Shown here: piece by piece, positions 9,248-17,685 of the stretch
Layout: each line of letters starts with the position of its first letter
Numbering within the stretch: position 1 is the stretch's first letter
Assembly (NCBI RefSeq): GCF_009687865.1
Contig: NZ_BLAE01000003.1
Coordinates: 142,364-206,363, forward strand
Origin: Acrocarpospora macrocephala
Lineage (GTDB): Bacteria > Actinomycetota > Actinomycetes > Streptosporangiales > Streptosporangiaceae
Direction of reading: 5' to 3'
Length of the DNA stretch: 64,000 bases
The notes under the pieces: model-generated
Told to the model about the DNA's origin: nothing
Databases searched by the model: none
Seen by the model: only the letters and a program-made list of their open reading frames with translations
Made by a program: the position numbers and the translations under genes

Positions 9248-10012
9248 ATGAACCTAGGACGCACGCCGCCCTCCAGCGACGCCGGCCGCATCGTCGCCGT
9301 CACCGGGGCCGCCTCCGGCATCGGGCTGGCCACCGCATCGGCGTTCGCCGCGGCCGGGATGACCGTCGTCGGGCTCGACCTGCGCGAAGGCCCGCCAACT
9401 GAGGGGATCAGCTGGATTCCGTGCGACGTCGCCGACGACGCCTCCGTGAGTGCGGCGTTCGCCGCTCTCGGCGACGCGTACGGGAAGCTCGACGTCGTCG
9501 TCAACAACGCCGGGATCGGGGCGAGAGGGTCGGTCGAGACGGCGACCGAAGACGACTGGCTCCAGGTCTTCGGCGTCAACGTGTTCGGCGTCGCGCGAGT
9601 CAGCCGGCACTCGATTCCACTCCTGCGGGCGGGGCACTCGGCCACGATCGTCAATGTGGCGTCCATCGCCGCCGTCGCCGGGACCCCGCTACGCGCGGTG
9701 TACAGCGCGTCCAAAGGCGCGGTCGCCGCGCTCACCCGGGCGATGGCCGCCGATCTCGTGGCCGAGGGCATTCGGGTCAACGCGGTCTACCCCGGGGCGG
9801 TGCACACCTCCGTCACCGGTCGTTACGACGCGGATCCGGATGCCGCGCGGCAGCTCCTGACCGCCCGGATGCCGCTGGGGCATCTCATCGGCGTCGACGA
9901 GATCGCGCGGGCGATCGTGTACCTCGCCGACCCCGCCAACCGCTCGCTGACCGGCGCCGAGTTCCGCTACGACGGCGGGATCACCGAACTGGTCAACTTC
10001 GGCACGGCCTGA
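9248..10012 (+). CDS. Short-chain dehydrogenase/reductase
   Basis: A 254-residue classical SDR with TGAASGIG, NNAGIG, catalytic Ser in NVASIAAVAG and YSASK. Strand 2 ends in GLDLRE, which predicts NAD(H) preference. ATG 9248 is preferred to GTG 9242 because the GGAAGG site precedes it at normal spacing. It is only distantly similar to the SDR immediately upstream, so the two probably act on different intermediates. Confidence 0.85.
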   Translation: MNLGRTPPSSDAGRIVAVTGAASGIGLATASAFAAAGMTVVGLDLREGPPTEGISWIPCDVADDASVSAAFAALGDAYGKLDVVVNNAGIGARGSVETATEDDWLQVFGVNVFGVARVSRHSIPLLRAGHSATIVNVASIAAVAGTPLRAVYSASKGAVAALTRAMAADLVAEGIRVNAVYPGAVHTSVTGRYDADPDAARQLLTARMPLGHLIGVDEIARAIVYLADPANRSLTGAEFRYDGGITELVNFGTA

Positions 10013-10066
10013 CGGGCCCGCATCGTCGCGCTCGTTCTCTGAATTCTGAATCAGGAAGGTTGGAAC

Positions 10067-11032
10067 ATGGCAGGTCTCATCCAGGTCGCCGTGTGCACGG
10101 CGAACATGCCGCGCACGATTCGCACGCTGGTCGAGGTGTTCGGCTTCTCGAGCGCGGGCGGGAGGCCCCGGTGGGGCGAGTTCGCCGCCCGCCTGCAGGA
10201 GCTGCCCAGTGGCGATGACACCTCGGTCATGCTGTGGTGGATGCTCGGACGTCAGGAGTTCGTGCACATCGAGCTGTTCCACCACATCAACCCCCCGCAG
10301 CGACCCCGGCCGGCGGGGTGGCGGCCCTCGGACCTCGGCTGGGTGCGCTACGGCATCACCGTCTCCGACTTCGACGCGGTGCTGGAGCGGCTGAGCGCGG
10401 CGGGGGAGTCGACGCTCACCGACCCCGTGATCGTCGATGGGGCGCGGCGGGTCTGCTTCCGGGAATCCGGGTCGGACGTCATCGTCGAGATCATCGAGGA
10501 GACCGAGGAGACAGCCGTTCCTGGCGTGCGGCCCGGCCCGGCCGTGTCCTATGCCGCGGTGTCGGTGTCGGACTTGGAGGTCGCGCGTCGCCAGATCCGA
10601 GAGGTCTACGGGTTCCCCGAGATCGCGTCCGACGCCCTGCACCGTCCCGAGCACGAGGCATTGTGGGGACTCGAGGGTGCTCGGCGAACCTGCGCGGTGT
10701 TCCAAGCCGGCGACGTGCTCCTCGAGGTGATGGAGTACGAAATCCCCGAGCCGAAGGCCCCGGACCCCGACGCACCCTTGAGCGATCAGGGCTTCATGAA
10801 CGTCGCCATGGGGTACCGGGACCGCGACGAACTCCTGCGGGCGCGCGAAGCGTCCGAGCGTCTCGGCATCCGTTCGACCGCCGGGATGCCGGCGGTCTCC
10901 GGCGGCTTCTATCTGCGTCTCGTGGACAACCTCTCCGTCGAGATGCTGCTGGTGCCCGAACAGTTCGCGAGCTCGTACGGCTTCGAACCGCAGGAGCTCG
11001 CGCCGCCGGGAAGCCCGTACGTGCGGACATAG
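10067..11032 (+). CDS. Double-VOC-domain protein (paralogue 2)
   Basis: A 321-residue homologue of the protein at 6112, collinear over its whole length. It has two VOC modules (about residues 1-140 and 155-295) with QEFVHIELFHH and VLLEVMEYEIPEPKAPD as conserved blocks. GGAAGG precedes the ATG. Compared with canonical type I extradiol enzymes the first-strand His is Gln or Ser, while acidic and His residues remain in the later strands. Two diverged copies in one locus suggest paired or sequential steps on related substrates. The function is not assigned. Confidence 0.75.
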   Translation: MAGLIQVAVCTANMPRTIRTLVEVFGFSSAGGRPRWGEFAARLQELPSGDDTSVMLWWMLGRQEFVHIELFHHINPPQRPRPAGWRPSDLGWVRYGITVSDFDAVLERLSAAGESTLTDPVIVDGARRVCFRESGSDVIVEIIEETEETAVPGVRPGPAVSYAAVSVSDLEVARRQIREVYGFPEIASDALHRPEHEALWGLEGARRTCAVFQAGDVLLEVMEYEIPEPKAPDPDAPLSDQGFMNVAMGYRDRDELLRAREASERLGIRSTAGMPAVSGGFYLRLVDNLSVEMLLVPEQFASSYGFEPQELAPPGSPYVRT

Positions 11033-11034
11033 GC

Positions 11035-12258
11035 CTAGGCGAGCCTCTCGATCACCATCGCCATGCCCATTCCACCGCCGACGCACATCGATTCGACACC
11101 GAACTGCTTGTCGCGCTGAACGAGGGCGTTGATGAGGCTGCTGGTGATGCGGGCGCCGGTCATTCCGAACGGATGTCCGATCGCGATCGCCCCACCGTTG
11201 ACATTGAGCCGGTCGAGGTCGATGCCGAGCTTGTGAGCCGAACCAAGGCACTGTACGGCGAAGGCCTCGTTGATCTCGAAGAGGTCGATATCGGCGAGGG
11301 ACATTCCGGCGGCATCCAGTGCGGCAGGGATGGCGGTCACGGGGCCGAGACCCATGATCTCGGGCGAGATGCCCGTGACGGAGGTGGCGACAATTCTGGC
11401 CAGGGGGGTGATGCCCAGGTCCTTGGCCTTGGTGGCGCTCATCACGACGACCGCGGCCGCGCCGTCGTTGAGGGGGCAGGCGTTGCCGGCGGTAACGGTG
11501 CCGCCCGCGCGGAAAACCGGTTCGAGCCGGCTCACCGCCTCGAGCGTGACGCCCGGGCGAGGCGAGTCGTCCGTCGCGACCACCGTGCCATCGGGCCGGA
11601 CGACCGGGGTGATGTCGCTCGCCCAGAATCCGTCGGCGATCGCCTTCTCGGCGAGGTTCTGGCTGCGTACGGCGAACTCGTCCTGCTCGCGACGACTCAT
11701 CCCCAGCACTTGCTGGACGTTCTCAGCCGTCTGACCCATCGAGAGGTACACGTCCGGAAGCTCACCCCGCGCTCGGGGATCGATCCAGGGCTCAGGATGC
11801 GCGGCGCGGCGCGTGCTGCGAGCGAGGGAGTCCGCGAACCGAGGGTTCAGGAGGTCCTGGCCTTCGATCGAGTCGCTCGTACCCTTGCTGAATCCGCTCA
11901 CGACCTCGACGCCGGCGGAGATGTAGACGTCCCCCTCGCCGGCCTTGATCGCGTGGAACGCCATTCTCGTCGTCTGCAGCGACGACGAGCAGTAGCGCGT
12001 GATCGTGGTGCCCGGGAGGTGATCGTAGCCGAGCATGACCGCCACATTCCGGCCCATGTTCCACCCCTGCTCGCCGCCCGGCATCCCGCAGCCGAGCATG
12101 AGGTCGGCGATGTCCGCCGCGTCGAGCTCGGGCACCTTATCCAGGGCGGCACGGACCATTTGCACGGTCAGATCGTCGGCGCGCATGCCGGCGAGGGTCC
12201 CCTTGAAGGCGCGGCCGATAGGCGAGCGCGCTGTCGAGACGATCACTGCTTCGGGCAC
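11035..12258 (-). CDS. Thiolase (acetyl-CoA acyltransferase)
   Basis: A 407-residue thiolase of normal length. The nucleophile Cys90 is in TRYCSSSLQTTRMA, the C-terminal His is in GGAIAIGHPFGMTGARI and the second catalytic Cys is in SMCVGGGMGMAMV. It cleaves 3-ketoacyl-CoA to acetyl-CoA plus a shortened acyl-CoA (or the reverse). It is transcribed against the plus-strand catabolic genes, with only two bases between its stop and that of the VOC gene at 10067-11032. It fits with acetoacetyl-CoA synthetase as the end of a degradative route. Confidence 0.9.
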   Translation of the reverse strand: MPEAVIVSTARSPIGRAFKGTLAGMRADDLTVQMVRAALDKVPELDAADIADLMLGCGMPGGEQGWNMGRNVAVMLGYDHLPGTTITRYCSSSLQTTRMAFHAIKAGEGDVYISAGVEVVSGFSKGTSDSIEGQDLLNPRFADSLARSTRRAAHPEPWIDPRARGELPDVYLSMGQTAENVQQVLGMSRREQDEFAVRSQNLAEKAIADGFWASDITPVVRPDGTVVATDDSPRPGVTLEAVSRLEPVFRAGGTVTAGNACPLNDGAAAVVVMSATKAKDLGITPLARIVATSVTGISPEIMGLGPVTAIPAALDAAGMSLADIDLFEINEAFAVQCLGSAHKLGIDLDRLNVNGGAIAIGHPFGMTGARITSSLINALVQRDKQFGVESMCVGGGMGMAMVIERLA

Positions 12259-12307
12259 AGGGATTCCTTTCTCCCGGACGTCGTCGAGTCCGGTGAAGCG
12301 ATGGTGA

Positions 12308-12898
12308 TCAGGACTCGTTCAGCCAACGACGCTCGCGCTCGTAGAACGCGGCGACCTCATCGGGACGATCGTCGCCGAGCAGATCATCGAGAACGGTGTA
12401 GCCGCGCGAGGCCAGGAACCACGCGAGCAGACGGTAGGGCTTGCGGAACGGCGCAAGCTCGGCGGCAGCAACGTGCACGGACTCGCCGGGTGTCGTCACC
12501 ACGAGGTGGTCGCGCTCGTAGACGGTGTCGAGTCTGAGGAGTCGCCATTCACTGTCGCGCCGGAGCGCGCGGTACTGAATGCGGAGGGATGACATCAGGA
12601 CGACGTCGACGTCGTTGATGGTGATCGGAGCTTCGATCACGGTCGGCAACTCGGCGATGGCGCGGTCTCCGGCGACGTGGACGACCAAGGGGGACAGGCG
12701 ATGCGTCGACACGCTGCCGTTCGCGTTCATCGCCTCGGACTGGTCGACGTTCTCGTAGGCGCTCCCCTCGAACCAGCTGAGGTGCACGGTGGCGTCCGGC
12801 CAGTACTGGGCGCGCATCTGGTCCCACCACCTGCGGTCGCGCCCCTGGCGCTCGTGCAGCACCAGTTGAGTCACGGTCTCGATGTCACTAATCGCCAT
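12308..12898 (-). CDS. NTF2/SnoaL-like protein
   Basis: A 196-residue cone-shaped NTF2-fold protein; WWDQMRAQYWPDATVHLSWFEGSA is a typical helix-strand start of the SnoaL_4 or ring-hydroxylating-dioxygenase beta-type group, and a DTVYERDHLV strand comes later. It is upstream of the thiolase in the same direction and has a partner of similar length at 12990. Members act as small isomerases, dehydratases or structural subunits. No large oxygenase subunit is visible nearby, so a stand-alone role is likelier. Confidence 0.65.
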   Translation of the reverse strand: MAISDIETVTQLVLHERQGRDRRWWDQMRAQYWPDATVHLSWFEGSAYENVDQSEAMNANGSVSTHRLSPLVVHVAGDRAIAELPTVIEAPITINDVDVVLMSSLRIQYRALRRDSEWRLLRLDTVYERDHLVVTTPGESVHVAAAELAPFRKPYRLLAWFLASRGYTVLDDLLGDDRPDEVAAFYERERRWLNES

Positions 12899-12989
12899 GC
12901 CGCGAATGTAACAGACATTCTCGGGAAGAGGTGAAAATTACGAAAATAGTGCTCACTCTCCGAGGACCTGCCGTGATGGGGTGGGCCCG

Positions 12990-13586
12990 TCAGCGTCGGA
13001 GAGTCTCGCCAGCTAGCCAGCGCCGGCCATCCGCGTAGAGTTCCTGCACCTCTCGGCCGCGAAGACCTGGAACGTCCGTGTGGACGCTCATTCCCGCATT
13101 GCGCTGGCAGTAGAGCAGATGCCGGCAGCCGGACGGCAGCGTTGCCAGCACTGCTCGATCCATCACCGGAATCTGGCCGGGCGTCACGGGGTCCACTCGG
13201 TCCTTCTCGTAGATCGGTTCGCGAAGCACGATTCGCCAGTCGCCGCTTCGCCGCTCGAAGAAGTCGTAGAACCGCCCCACGCAGGTGACGTCAACCTCGA
13301 CGTTCTCCAACATGAGGCGCTGTGAGATGGACATCTTCGTCTGTGCGATCGCGCGATGGTCCGACACCTCGATCGATGAGCCACCGAGGAAGTGGTGCAC
13401 CAGCACTCCCGCCTCAAAGCCGGCGCGAGCCGCAGCGACGAAATCGTCGGCAGAGCCCCTGAACCAGGTTGTCTTCATCCGACCGTCGTGATGCCACGTC
13501 AGACGGAGGTCGTCCCACGCCCCTGCGTCGCGCCAGATCGCCCAGGCTTCGATGACGGACCGGATACTGCGGTCGGGGCTGTCCAC
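12990..13586 (-). CDS. NTF2/SnoaL-like protein
   Basis: A 198-residue NTF2-fold protein similar in length and block order to the one at 12308: AWDDLRLTWHHDGRMKTTWFRGSADDF, then GRFYDFFERRSGDWRIVLREPIYEKDRV. Start GTG at 13586 has AAGGAG about seven bases upstream; the open frame extends further to 13793, but that part lacks family-like sequence. Both NTF2 genes and the thiolase run in the same direction, possibly as one operon. The function is unassigned. Confidence 0.65.
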   Translation of the reverse strand: MDSPDRSIRSVIEAWAIWRDAGAWDDLRLTWHHDGRMKTTWFRGSADDFVAAARAGFEAGVLVHHFLGGSSIEVSDHRAIAQTKMSISQRLMLENVEVDVTCVGRFYDFFERRSGDWRIVLREPIYEKDRVDPVTPGQIPVMDRAVLATLPSGCRHLLYCQRNAGMSVHTDVPGLRGREVQELYADGRRWLAGETLRR

Positions 13587-13949
13587 GGGTACTCCTTCAG
13601 GACTCGATTGCGGCGCGGGCGGTGCGAGCTTCGAGCGCGGGCGAGCGGATCGTGGGCCACCTGGGACGCCACGGGAAGTGATGCCGCCAACGCCGGTTCG
13701 AACATGCTCGATGATTATGCAGCAAAGCGCACAACTTCGAAATATCGTTGACACCTCGAATCCAACATGGTTGCGTGATCGGCACCCCCGCACCCCGTGA
13801 CGACCCGTTCGGCGCGAGGGCGTTCCGCGTCCCGAACGAGATCAATCCGCCCATCCGCGGGCTCGATCCCATCTTGGCGGGCGCGACGAAGTCCAAGAAT
13901 GAGGAAGCGACCAGATGAGTTCGCTCGAGCGTTGACTGCGTAGCTCAGG

Positions 13950-14240
13950 AACGGTGTACATCTTCTTGATCTCTACCGTTCTGGTGTGCTCGTCGTGGGC
14001 GCGATAGCCGCCAGAGGAAACGGCGACACCGTTCAGGTACGCGACCAGGAACAGTCCGCTGGAGGGGGTGTACGCGGCCGGGTCCCCCTCGGCAGGATCT
14101 GCGTAGCCATACCGCTCGGCCTGTTCGTCGAAGAGGGCCCGGACCAGTCGTACCGCATCGGGGATGCTCGTATGAGCGGATCAGGATGGCGAACCGGGTG
14201 GTACTGGAGATCGAACTCGGGTAGGGCAGCACCTGCGGCC
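13950..14240 (-). pseudogene. GNAT acetyltransferase remnant
   Basis: On the minus strand a frame encodes YGYADPAEGDPAAY, SSGLFLVAYLNGVAVSSGGY, then VEIKKMYTVPELRSQR, which is the core of a GNAT N-acetyltransferase (strands 2-4, ending at the acetyl-CoA loop, where R/Q-G-x-G should follow). The preceding part (EFDLQYHPVRHPDPLIRA) lies in another frame after an in-frame TGA, so there is a frameshift. The C-terminal half after SQR is missing. The gene is therefore broken at both ends. It lies exactly between the catabolic genes and the enediyne cluster, so it probably marks a rearranged boundary. Confidence 0.6.
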
Positions 14241-14312
14241 GCTCGAGGTCAACTACGTCGGCTGGTAGGCGGGCCGCGCTGAACATCGGAGCACCGACGG
14301 AAGGGTACGCGG

Positions 14313-14726
14313 GTGGTCGACGAACGGGATGTCCGGCGGGTCAGAGTGGCCCTCTTGGTGGCTCTCGGGATCTTCGTGCTGGTGTTCGCGCTGCCGGTAA
14401 TCGGCTTCTACGTCGCCGAATGGCGGTTTACCGTGGCGGCCGAGGAGGCTGCCGGGCGCTACGCCGTGCTGTTCGCCGAGCGCGCCGTGCAACGCTGGGA
14501 AAGCGTGGCCGACCCGGTGGCGGAGGCGGACGAAGCGCTCGCGGAGGTCCGGGTGCGCGCGACCGCACCCGGATCGCCCGTTGTCACGGTGGAGGCCGTG
14601 GCGGACAGGGGATCGTTCCTCGGGTCCGGCGGAGTCGTCGTGCGCTGCTTCTCCGTCGCCTTCGCCGCACCCCCGCAGGGTGGCCGGGTCACCCACGCGG
14701 TCGAACCCCTCGGCGCGTGTGATTGA
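14313..14726 (+). CDS. Small membrane-anchored protein of unknown function
   Basis: A 137-residue protein starting at GTG 14313 with AAGGG upstream. It has a basic N-terminus (DERDVRRVRVA), one transmembrane helix at about residues 12-33 (LLVALGIFVLVFALPVIGFYV) and a roughly 100-residue extracytoplasmic part rich in Ala, Val and Glu with two Cys (RCFSVAF, LGACD) that could form a disulfide. I do not recognise a family. It is not similar to known enediyne apoproteins, which have a cleaved signal and an Ig-like fold. It precedes the glycosyltransferase operon by about 170 bases. Confidence 0.5.
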   Translation: MVDERDVRRVRVALLVALGIFVLVFALPVIGFYVAEWRFTVAAEEAAGRYAVLFAERAVQRWESVADPVAEADEALAEVRVRATAPGSPVVTVEAVADRGSFLGSGGVVVRCFSVAFAAPPQGGRVTHAVEPLGACD

Positions 14727-14819
14727 CGTGGGTCAGGCGTCGCGGGCCGGGACGGTGAGTGATCAGCGTGCGGGGCAGTGAAGGACTTCTGACCTGCAGG
14801 GATGACCTCAGCATTTAGG

Positions 14820-14852
14820 AAGATGCGGCTCAGGAGAGGCCACCGGAAGACT
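14820..14852 (+). promoter_or_regulatory. Putative ECF-type promoter before the GT2/ABC operon
   Basis: AAGATGC at 14820-14826 is followed after 18 bases by GGAAGACT at 14845-14852, 48 bases before the start codon at 14900. The same arrangement occurs before the genes at 37264, 47369, 58837 and (weaker) 54413. It is a pattern match only. Confidence 0.4.
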
Positions 14853-14899
14853 GACAGTCCGGGCGTTTTAGGCGCATTTCTCGACGGACTGGAGCGGCA

Positions 14900-15820
14900 A
14901 TGGCGGGGTCGTTGAAGTGCAGTGTGGTCATTCCTACCTACAACCGGGTGGGGCTGCTTCGGCACACGCTCGAGTCGATGGTCGGGCAGAGTCTGCCGAA
15001 GGACCAGTTCGAGGTGCTGGTGGTGGATGACGGGTCCACGGACTCGACGGCCGACATGGTGGACACCTTCCGCGGGCGGCTCAACCTCCGGTACTTCTGG
15101 CAGGAGGACGAGGGGTACCGGGCGGCGCAGGCGCGGAATGTGGGGATCGCGGCGGCGGGCGGGGATGTCACCGTGCTCATCGATTCGGGGGTGCTGGCCC
15201 ATTCCGAGTGCCTGCGGGCGCATCTGGCGAGCCATGAGAAGGCCGATGGGCCGGTCGCGGTCGTGGGCTACGTGTACTGCTTCAACCTCGACAACGAGGA
15301 CGCGAAGCTGATCAACGAGGTCATCGACTTCGAGCGGCCGGATCGCACGATCGCCGACCTCCAGCGCAAGAAGGTCTGGCTGGACGTGCGGGAGATCTTC
15401 TACGGCCTGTACGGCGACGACTTCGGCCACCTCCCCGCCCCCTGGCTGAACTTCTGGACCTGCAACGTCTCGGCCGGAACCGAGCAGCTGCGCAGGATCG
15501 GGATGTTCGACGAGGCGTTCCGGAAGTGGGGCGGCGAGGACATCGACCTCGGCTACCGGCTGCACCGGGACGGGGCCTACTTCGTGCTGAACCGGGAGGC
15601 GGCCGCCATCCACTGCCCGCACGAGAAGAGCTTCGACGGCAACAACGAGCAGGCGGCGAGCAACTACGAATACATGGCGGCCAAGTACGCCACACCCATC
15701 ACCGCACTCCTGCCGCACATCGGTGAGCTGAACTACTGGGAGCTGAACAACATCATCATGGCGCGCGACCTGCCGAGGTGCGCCGAGTATGTCGCGGCGA
15801 GCGGACGGGAGTCGTCATGA
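14900..15820 (+). CDS. GT2-family glycosyltransferase with altered DxD motif
   Basis: A 306-residue GT-A fold glycosyltransferase. The N-terminal nucleotide site is VVIPTYNRVGLLRHTLESM...VVDDGSTDST and the C-terminal acceptor and base motif is FDEAFRKWGGEDIDLGYRL, as in the Glyco_transf_7C/GalNAc-transferase-like branch. Where most GT2 enzymes have the metal-binding DxD, this protein reads VLIDSGVLAHS (D-S-G). The paralogue at 19490 has D-T-G, so the change is shared and perhaps functional. The stop overlaps the ATG of the ABC exporter. Donor and acceptor are unknown; enediyne sugars are normally attached by GT-B enzymes, so this may instead act on a cell-surface or resistance-related acceptor. 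Confidence 0.75.
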   Translation: MAGSLKCSVVIPTYNRVGLLRHTLESMVGQSLPKDQFEVLVVDDGSTDSTADMVDTFRGRLNLRYFWQEDEGYRAAQARNVGIAAAGGDVTVLIDSGVLAHSECLRAHLASHEKADGPVAVVGYVYCFNLDNEDAKLINEVIDFERPDRTIADLQRKKVWLDVREIFYGLYGDDFGHLPAPWLNFWTCNVSAGTEQLRRIGMFDEAFRKWGGEDIDLGYRLHRDGAYFVLNREAAAIHCPHEKSFDGNNEQAASNYEYMAAKYATPITALLPHIGELNYWELNNIIMARDLPRCAEYVAASGRESS

Positions 15821-17685
15821 GCGCCAACCCCTATGTGATGTCGGCCGGCGATCTCGTCGCCTCGCGCTGGCGCATCGCCAAGCTGGTGCCGAAAGCCGGG
15901 ACCGGCCTGGTCGCGCTGCTGGTCGTGGTCAACCTGGTGCTCGGCCTGCTGCCCGTGGTGTTCGTGATCGCCACCAGCGTGGTGCTGGGAAGGGTGCCCG
16001 CGGCCGTCCAGGGCGGGCTGGACTCGCCCGCGTGGGACTCGCTGGTCGCGATCTTCGTGGTGGCCGCGGTCGCGTTCGTGGCGCAGCAGATCATCGCGCC
16101 GCTGCAGGCGTCGCTGGGGGAGCTGGCGGCGCGCAGGATCGACGGGCAGATGGTCGAGCGACTGATGGCGGCCTCTCTGCGGACGCCGGGGATCGGGCCC
16201 CTGGAGGATCAGGGCGCGCTCGAGGACCTGCGGGTGGCCGCGCGGGAGCTGGAGTTCGGGGTGCAGAGCCCGGGGCAGGCGTGCGCGGGTCTGGTGGCGC
16301 TGATCGGGCGCTACACGCAGCTGGCCGGGTACGCGGTCGTGGTCGGGGTGGCGTTCTCCTGGCTCGCCGCCGCCGGGCTGGTCGTCGCGGTCCTGCTCTT
16401 CCGGTACGGCCAGCGCGGCGGCCTGCGCAAATACGCCCGAGTGCGGTTCGCTCTCACCTCGGCCGAGCGTAAGGGCGACTACCTGCGCACGCTGGCCATC
16501 CAGCCGCTGGCGGGCAAGGAGATCCGGGTGTTCGGCCTGGCCGGGTGGATGCGGGACACGCTGCGGGCCGCGTACTTCGCCTGGCTGCGGCCGATGTGGG
16601 CGGAGCGGCGGCGGGTCTACCTGTGGCCGTTCGTCTGGTTCGGGGCGTGGGCGCTGGTGGCCACGGCCGCGGTCTTCGGTCTGGTCGGGTTCACCGACAC
16701 GCTCACGCTGACGACGTTCATCCTGGTCATGCAGGCTTCGCTCGGGTCGCTGCGGCTGGCGGAGTACTACCCGGAGTCGGACCTGCAGACCGCCATCGGC
16801 ATGGAGGCGTACGACGCGGTGCAGCGGTTCGCCGACCGCATCGACGAGCCGGTCGAGGAGGAGCGAACGGCCGTCACCGTGCCTGAGCCCGTGCACACCA
16901 TTCAGTTCGATCGGGTGACCTTCCGGTATCCGGGGCAGCGGCGCGCGGTCTTCGAGGACCTGGACTTGACCATTCCGGTCGGCCGGTGCACCGCGATCGT
17001 GGGGTTGAACGGCGCGGGGAAGACCACGCTGGTCAAGCTGCTGGCCCGACTCTACGAGCCCACCTCGGGCGCGGTCCGGCTGGACGGCGTCGACATCTCG
17101 ACGTACCCGATCGAGGCCTGGCGCGCCAAGCTTGGCGTGATATTTCAGGAATTCGCCAGGTACGAGGCGCCGGCGGCGGACAACATCGGGTTCGGCGCGG
17201 TGGCGTACATGGATGATCGGGCCGGGATCCGGGCCGCCGCCGAAGGGGTGGGCCTCACCGCCACGCTGGAGCGGCTGCCGCTCGGCATCGACACGCCGCT
17301 GGCCCGGCACCTGACCGACGGCGCCGACCTGTCCGGCGGGCAGTGGCAGCGGGTCGCGCTCGCGCGGGCGTTGTTCGCCCTCCGCCACGGCTCCTCGATC
17401 GTGGTCCTGGACGAGCCCACGGCCAGCCTCGACGTGCGCGCCGAGGCCCGGTTCTTCGACGACTTCGCCGGCCTTACCCAGGGCGCGACCACGCTGCTCA
17501 TCTCGCACCGTTTCTCCACCGTGCGGCAGGCCGACTTCATCGTCGTCCTGGAACACGGCCGGATCATCGAGCAGGGCAGCCACGAGGAGCTGCTGGCGCT
17601 GGACGGTCGGTACGCCACCCTGTTCCACCTCCAAGCCGATCGTTTCACCGACGAGACCGACATCGACGAGGAGGTGCCGGCGTGA
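15817..17685 (+). CDS. ABC exporter half-transporter A (copy 1)
   Basis: A 622-residue fused membrane/ATPase half-transporter: six-helix exporter domain (about residues 25-330) and NBD (about 360-600) with Walker A GLNGAGKTT, signature LSGGQWQRVALARALF, Walker B IVVLDEPTASLD with the catalytic Glu, and H-loop ISHRFSTVR. It starts at ATG 15817 inside the end of the GT2 gene and overlaps the partner subunit's GTG by four bases. It almost certainly heterodimerises with the 17682 product. It is strikingly similar to the 44288-46141 protein, especially throughout the NBD. Likely role: export of the enediyne or of a GT2-linked product. Confidence 0.88.
   Translation: MSANPYVMSAGDLVASRWRIAKLVPKAGTGLVALLVVVNLVLGLLPVVFVIATSVVLGRVPAAVQGGLDSPAWDSLVAIFVVAAVAFVAQQIIAPLQASLGELAARRIDGQMVERLMAASLRTPGIGPLEDQGALEDLRVAARELEFGVQSPGQACAGLVALIGRYTQLAGYAVVVGVAFSWLAAAGLVVAVLLFRYGQRGGLRKYARVRFALTSAERKGDYLRTLAIQPLAGKEIRVFGLAGWMRDTLRAAYFAWLRPMWAERRRVYLWPFVWFGAWALVATAAVFGLVGFTDTLTLTTFILVMQASLGSLRLAEYYPESDLQTAIGMEAYDAVQRFADRIDEPVEEERTAVTVPEPVHTIQFDRVTFRYPGQRRAVFEDLDLTIPVGRCTAIVGLNGAGKTTLVKLLARLYEPTSGAVRLDGVDISTYPIEAWRAKLGVIFQEFARYEAPAADNIGFGAVAYMDDRAGIRAAAEGVGLTATLERLPLGIDTPLARHLTDGADLSGGQWQRVALARALFALRHGSSIVVLDEPTASLDVRAEARFFDDFAGLTQGATTLLISHRFSTVRQADFIVVLEHGRIIEQGSHEELLALDGRYATLFHLQADRFTDETDIDEEVPA

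Noticed and set aside
13597..13896. A 99-residue minus-strand frame upstream of the NTF2-like gene.
   Set aside because: It lacks a start signal and similarity to known proteins; it may be a gene remnant but nothing supports an assignment.
14313..14726. Possible enediyne apoprotein.
   Set aside because: Size and secretion signal are superficially suitable, but it has an uncleaved-looking anchor helix, no Ig-like beta-strand pattern and no similarity to CagA/NcsA-type apoproteins.
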